In this document: in pieces, positions 5,596 through 8,371 of the stretch
How positions within the stretch are numbered: position 1 is the stretch's first letter
Layout: every line of letters begins with the position of its first letter
Origin: an uncultured Bacilli bacterium
GTDB taxonomy: Bacteria > Bacillota_I > Bacilli_A > RF39 > UBA660
Length of the DNA: 8,371 bases
Assembly: GCA_947587115.1 (NCBI GenBank)
Contig: CANPXY010000052.1
Span: 1-8,371, forward strand
Direction: 5' to 3'
Program-made: the position numbers and the translations under genes
The notes under the pieces: model-generated
What the model saw: only the letters and a program-made list of their open reading frames with translations
Databases searched by the model: none
What the model was told of the DNA's origin: nothing

Positions 5596-6156
5596 ATGGC
5601 TACTATTTCGTATTTGCCCGTTGATATTGACTCTAATCAAATAGGCTTTTATTCAAAATACAGAAGTCTTACAGGTTATAGAGTTTTGTGGTTACATCAA
5701 GAGTTAGCGGAAATTATAAAAAATAATATCGAATTTAAAAATATTTTAGGTATTGACTTTAATGATTGGAAAATTAAGAAAATCCGTCTCGATATTGATA
5801 ACATAGGGTATTTTGAACTTAAAATTGAACCCGCAATCATTTTAAATTATTTAAGTGATCGCTATTGGAGTGAAGAGGAATTGAGTGATCCTGGAGACAT
5901 GATTGACGCTATTGACGCCACATACGAGTCCAATCACTCAATGGGCAGAAGAATGTTTAAAGAGGCTTTTGGTAACGGTGGCTATGCGTTTTACACTGTC
6001 ACTTATCATAAGACTCCTAACTCGCCAAGAAAAGAACTCCACTACATTCTTTACCGTGGCGATGAAGTAATGAGATTCAAAGATGCCTTGACTAAAGGGC
6101 TTGGCGAAATTGAAAAGTTCTTAAAAAATTACATTAAAGAAAATTTCAAACAATAA
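5596..6156 (+). CDS. Array gene 10: hypothetical protein, last family member
   Basis: This gene encodes 186 residues. The motifs run in the family order: ISYLPVDIDSNQIGFYSKY (4-22), FKNILGIDFNDWKIKK (47-62), FELKIEPAIIL (73-83), an acidic linker (about 90-110), MFKEAFGNGGYAFYTVTYHK (120-139), YILYRGDEVMRFKDALTKG (150-168) and a lysine-rich helix to the end. The FKDALTKG segment also recalls FKDALTNGG of gene 1, although at a different place in the protein. No Shine-Dalgarno is visible; six A and a T precede the ATG. It is closed by the terminator at 6185. The function is not recognised. Confidence 0.9.
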   Translation: MATISYLPVDIDSNQIGFYSKYRSLTGYRVLWLHQELAEIIKNNIEFKNILGIDFNDWKIKKIRLDIDNIGYFELKIEPAIILNYLSDRYWSEEELSDPGDMIDAIDATYESNHSMGRRMFKEAFGNGGYAFYTVTYHKTPNSPRKELHYILYRGDEVMRFKDALTKGLGEIEKFLKNYIKENFKQ

Positions 6157-6184
6157 ACGAATTGGAAAGTTTAAAAAATGAAAG

Positions 6185-6209
6185 GAGCTTTTTAAAAAGC
6201 TCTTTTTTT
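6185..6209 (+). terminator. Intrinsic terminator closing the paralogue array
   Basis: GAGCTTTTTAAAAAGCTC (6185-6202) is a perfect 18-bp palindrome followed by seven T (6203-6209). It lies 28 bases after the stop of gene 10. Preceding A's could extend the stem by pairing with the T-run. Confidence 0.9.
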
Positions 6210-6212
6210 ATG

Positions 6213-6229
6213 TATCTAAAAAGTAGATA
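6213..6229. repeat. Small AT-rich inverted repeat before the phage-type gene
   Basis: TATCTA (6213-6218) and TAGATA (6224-6229) are perfect inverse arms around AAAAG. It lies between the terminator and the start at 6251, where an operator would fit, but a 6-bp AT-rich inverted repeat is weak evidence. Confidence 0.3.
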
Positions 6230-6250
6230 AAGTCTTTTAGGGGAAAACCA

Positions 6251-6493
6251 TTGAATCCGAAATTTCTACCCGTGAAAGGTTATAGTGGGCTTTTTCGAGA
6301 CCCTACAACAGGAGCTATTGTCAATAAAAATCCCAATAATCTCGAAAACTGGAAAAAGAAAAACGCCAAAATAATCGAAAGTAAGCAAAAAGCCCTTAAA
6401 GACTCGAATAGAATCACAATATTAGAAAATAAAGTCGAGTCTTTAAGTGAAAAACTCGACAAAATTCTTTCTTTACTTGAAAAGAAAATTTAA
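6251..6493 (+). CDS. Small phage-type protein with RDPxTGAIxN motif and C-terminal coiled coil
   Basis: This gene encodes 80 residues from a TTG start. AGGGGA (6239-6244) is six bases upstream and no in-frame ATG exists. Residues 11-27, YSGLFRDPTTGAIVNKN, match a motif I recall from small uncharacterised proteins of T4-like phages, particularly cyanophages (typically G-x-x-x-L-x-R-D-x-x-T/S-x-A-I-x-N). Residues 53-80 (NRITILENKVESLSEKLDKI onward) have hydrophobic residues at heptad spacing, consistent with a coiled coil, as in those proteins. The role of that family is unknown to me. It is separated from the paralogue array by a terminator, and its stop codon overlaps the stop of the opposing SPASM fragment. 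Assignment to the phage family is from memory and should be searched. Confidence 0.75.
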   Translation: MNPKFLPVKGYSGLFRDPTTGAIVNKNPNNLENWKKKNAKIIESKQKALKDSNRITILENKVESLSEKLDKILSLLEKKI

Positions 6494-6924
6494 GAAAAAT
6501 AATCTTTTCCCTCTTCTTTTAAGTGCTCTTCTACAATTTTCCGATCTTCATCGGTCTCACAAATCGGGTAAATCCCAAAGCAAGCACATACCCAAGGACA
6601 TCGCATACACCTTTTTCTAGCTAAGTGAGAATAATAATCCGTGATAACAATAGGGCTTTTTTCCTTATTGTCAAGAATATTTCCATAGCTTTTATAAGGA
6701 TAATTCATACAAAGCAAGACGTTTCCGTCCATATCCAGCGTGAGGTGATCTCACGGGTGAGACGCACAAGAATTTCTATGCGAGTCAGCGGGAATCCCGT
6801 AGGCTACGGCTTTACGCAATTCGTTAAACCTTTCCAAGTCAGAAGGGTTAAAGCGATCGGGGTGTTCGTGGAAATTGTATTGTCCGTTGCACTTATTGCC
6901 ACGACAATAGGATCGGTTAAATTT
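6490..6924 (-). pseudogene. Broken SPASM-domain fragment of a radical SAM-type protein
   Basis: On the minus strand the frame runs from 6924 to the stop at 6490-6492, with one internal TGA (6751-6753). The reading around it, C-ASHP-stop-DHLTLDMD-GNVLLC, fits the SPASM signature C-x(9-15)-G-x4-C, and RCMRCPWVCACFGIYPIC downstream supplies more cysteines, though not at the canonical spacing. SPASM domains bind auxiliary iron-sulfur clusters in radical SAM peptide-modifying enzymes. The radical SAM half with its C-x3-C-x2-C is absent, and stops occur upstream (6925-6927 and 6943-6945). The part between 6733 and 6924 has clearly higher GC than its surroundings. The last 80 codons from ATG 6732 could be translated alone but lack a visible ribosome site. 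Probably a decayed import; a sequencing error or read-through at TGA is less likely. Confidence 0.65.
6739..6762. repeat. Alternating GTGAG/CTCAC palindromes at the break in the SPASM fragment
   Basis: On the plus strand CGTGAG (6739-6744), CTCACG (6750-6755) and GTGAGA (6757-6762) alternate. The first pair forms a 6-bp stem with a 5-base loop. The second pair (TCTCAC 6749-6754 with GTGAGA 6757-6762) forms a competing stem. The internal TGA lies within this structure. Confidence 0.6.
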
Positions 6925-6928
6925 TTAT

Positions 6929-6951
6929 AGGAGTCTGCGAGATCAACTCCT
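6929..6951. repeat. Inverted repeat beside the SPASM fragment
   Basis: AGGAGT (6929-6934) and ACTCCT (6946-6951) are perfect inverse arms around an 11-base loop, flanked by A/T-only sequence on both sides. It may be a weak terminator or a boundary of the decayed insert. Beyond it, 6952-6989 shows no gene. Confidence 0.4.
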
Positions 6952-6989
6952 TAAATTTTAAACCCAGTTTTTTCCATTATTCTTTATTA

Positions 6990-7018
6990 TTGACAAAATT
7001 AATGATTTCTAGTAAAAT
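6990..7018 (+). promoter_or_regulatory. Near-consensus sigma70 promoter of the large gene
   Basis: The -35 box is a perfect TTGACA (6990-6995) and the -10 box is TAAAAT (7013-7018), with the ideal 17-bp spacer. It predicts a start near 7025 and a leader of about 35 bases before ATG 7060. Confidence 0.85.
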
Positions 7019-7059
7019 TTAGAAAAATTACCTTTTTCGTTAAGGAAATGAGTTTAAAA

Positions 7060-8371
7060 ATGTCAACAAAAACCTGCGAACTTAGGAGAATTTTCCTCAA
7101 AAACCCTTATTCTATTGAAAGTCTTTCCACGGATCAATCGAAAAATACAGAAAACTCTTTAGAGACGCTGATCACCAGTCTATTTCCAAAGTGGTCAGAA
7201 TCAATGATCAGGAAAAGCACAATCCCTAACTTTTCAAATCCAAGGAGCTCAATTCCTCTGTACTTGTTTTACTTGGATTTAATCAACACCGTTAAAGAAG
7301 AACACTATGATGTGTTGAGAAAATTTCTTATCTTTCCGAGAAGTCTAATGGATGAGGTTAACCCTAAAGACTTTTTTGTTGATGGAGATGTTCAATTAAT
7401 CAATCTTAATCAAAAGAATCGCTATGACAATATCTGCGAGAAAATAGTCAATCGACTTCCTGATCTATCCATTTTCCATGCTATGAATAAAGAGGTTGCG
7501 TTTAAATGGACGCTATCGACTATTCGGGGAATTTTTGCCGAAAGTCTAATTGCTGAAGACATAAAGGAAAGAAAAGAAATTATCGAAAGAATTAAAAATT
7601 TCTGTTCTTATCAATTTTACAATACCGTTGCTAGCATTTTCTTTTCTGTAATAAAACCTGAGAGGTACTCGGAAAGTTTCTTTGACTCTCTTTATAACGG
7701 CAATACTCTTTTTTCGTCTTTCCTCTCTCTTATTAGACAAAATGTTAAAGCCGATATTGACTCAGGAGTCTACGCTGATAGCGATCGTTTCGAGTTTTGT
7801 GTAGATGATGTTTCCGAGACTATTCTTAAAAGTATCTCGACAGCTTATCCATGGCTAATGGATGAAATTCGTTATCAATTCGAGTTTAAATTTTCTGTTG
7901 GGGACACGAGTTCAATACTGTCTATTATTCAAAATCATTTTAGAATAGAAAATTTAAGAAAAATCAAAAACTTACCGCAAAAAATCACCGATGATGACAT
8001 TATCCGTGCAATGAAATCCAAAGAGTTTAAAGAAAACGCCTTTTTCTTAAAAGAGCCTTACTTGGAAGATGATCTTTTACCTCTTGTCAAACAATGTAAA
8101 GATAGTGAAAATCCATCTTGGGAAACAACGTGTGATGAATTTTTTAATCATGACGGAGAAATCGCCGTCAAAATGGCTATTGAGGCATATCTCCTTAACG
8201 ACATCAGTGCCTATTCCGTATTTTCTTTTCTTCATGACACCCGAAATTTCGGGGAAACCGATAGGCTATTACCAATGAAACGGATTAAAGAAGTTTTCGA
8301 TAACGCTATTGGAGTATTCGATGAGTCTAAAAGCATACTGAGCATGTCGTTTAAAGATGTGAGAGAAGAGG
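7060..8371 (+). CDS. Large hypothetical protein, N-terminal 437 residues (runs off the window)
   Basis: The frame is open without a stop from 7060 to the window end. ATG 7060 is preferred over the in-frame ATG 7048 because AAGGA (7042-7046) leaves only one base before 7048, and because the leader aligns with that of gene 1 (AAGGAAAT, then a short A-rich gap, then ATG). The distance of 13 bases to 7060 is longer than usual. The protein begins MSTKTCELRRIFLKNPYS and is rich in charged and aromatic residues. It looks mainly helical (for example EDIKERKEIIERIKNFC and KITDDDIIRAMKSKEFKEN) and has no signal peptide or evident membrane segment. I see no conserved catalytic motif and do not recognise the family. 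It shows no paralogue-core motif, so it is not part of the array. Confidence 0.85.
   Translation, partial: MSTKTCELRRIFLKNPYSIESLSTDQSKNTENSLETLITSLFPKWSESMIRKSTIPNFSNPRSSIPLYLFYLDLINTVKEEHYDVLRKFLIFPRSLMDEVNPKDFFVDGDVQLINLNQKNRYDNICEKIVNRLPDLSIFHAMNKEVAFKWTLSTIRGIFAESLIAEDIKERKEIIERIKNFCSYQFYNTVASIFFSVIKPERYSESFFDSLYNGNTLFSSFLSLIRQNVKADIDSGVYADSDRFEFCVDDVSETILKSISTAYPWLMDEIRYQFEFKFSVGDTSSILSIIQNHFRIENLRKIKNLPQKITDDDIIRAMKSKEFKENAFFLKEPYLEDDLLPLVKQCKDSENPSWETTCDEFFNHDGEIAVKMAIEAYLLNDISAYSVFSFLHDTRNFGETDRLLPMKRIKEVFDNAIGVFDESKSILSMSFKDVREE

Noticed and set aside
6251..6493. The 80-residue gene as an eleventh array member because of its FLPV start
   Set aside because: Only four residues match. 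The rest (RDPTTGAIVNKN plus coiled coil) is a different protein type and lies beyond the terminator.
6751..6753. TGA reassigned to an amino acid (alternative genetic code)
   Set aside because: No other gene needs an internal TGA: about 437 codons of the large gene and all array genes use TGG for Trp and contain no in-frame TGA. Absence of TGA among only eleven stops is weak evidence.
6739..6755. Selenocysteine insertion hairpin
   Set aside because: The TGA lies inside the 5' arm of the stem rather than upstream of a hairpin with the usual loop features.
6625..6930. Plus-strand open frame of 101 codons opposite the SPASM fragment
   Set aside because: The minus strand carries a cysteine signature and better coding sense. 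The plus frame has no family resemblance and no ribosome site.
6853..7787. GCGATCG at 6853-6859 and 7781-7787 as cyanobacterial HIP1 repeats
   Set aside because: Both are incomplete (7 of 8 bases) and only two occur, so they cannot assign the host.

Overview
The window is about one-third GC. It reads as bacterial or bacteriophage DNA: sigma70-type promoters (TTGACA/TTGACT with TAAAAT), intrinsic hairpin-plus-T terminators and tightly packed same-strand genes. None of the eleven intact stop codons is TGA. The best lineage hint is the 80-residue gene at 6251-6493. Its RDPTTGAIVNKN motif and C-terminal coiled coil resemble a small uncharacterised protein I recall from T4-like phages, especially cyanophages. 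I therefore lean towards a phage or prophage of a low-GC host; this is inference, not proof.

Layout. Positions 1-134 hold the probable tail of an upstream terminator, a short palindrome and a strong promoter. Positions 135-6156 hold ten consecutive plus-strand genes of 158-213 residues that look like strongly diverged members of one unnamed protein family. The recurring core is an L-x-F-E-P-x-I strand near residues 70-80, then a helix ending in F-x-x-x-F-x-x-G-G followed by a hydrophobic strand, then a C-terminal Y/F-x-V-F strand and amphipathic helix. Genes 1-3 form one unit closed by a terminator at 1804-1832; genes 4-10 form a second unit closed by a terminator at 6185-6209.

The array is evolving visibly. 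Gene 1 is out of frame at a run of ten G (191-200). A relic of an eleventh copy sits at 3008-3094. Genes 6 and 7 share exact DNA blocks of 64, 33 and 56 bp separated by diverged stretches. Three genes carry 13-18 bp tandem duplications at their ends. No member resembles a named family I can recall.

Positions 6251-6493 carry the phage-type small gene. It converges on, and shares the bases TTAA with, a broken minus-strand SPASM (iron-sulfur) fragment at 6490-6924 that has an in-frame TGA inside its cysteine signature. A near-consensus promoter at 6990-7018 drives a large unrecognised gene from 7060 that runs off the window. Its promoter and leader resemble those of gene 1.

How the array proteins work together is unknown. 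Co-orientation, shared fold motifs, copy turnover and a mutable repeat in the lead gene suggest a diversifying set, such as factors in host-phage conflict or surface or virion variants. The sequence alone does not establish this.
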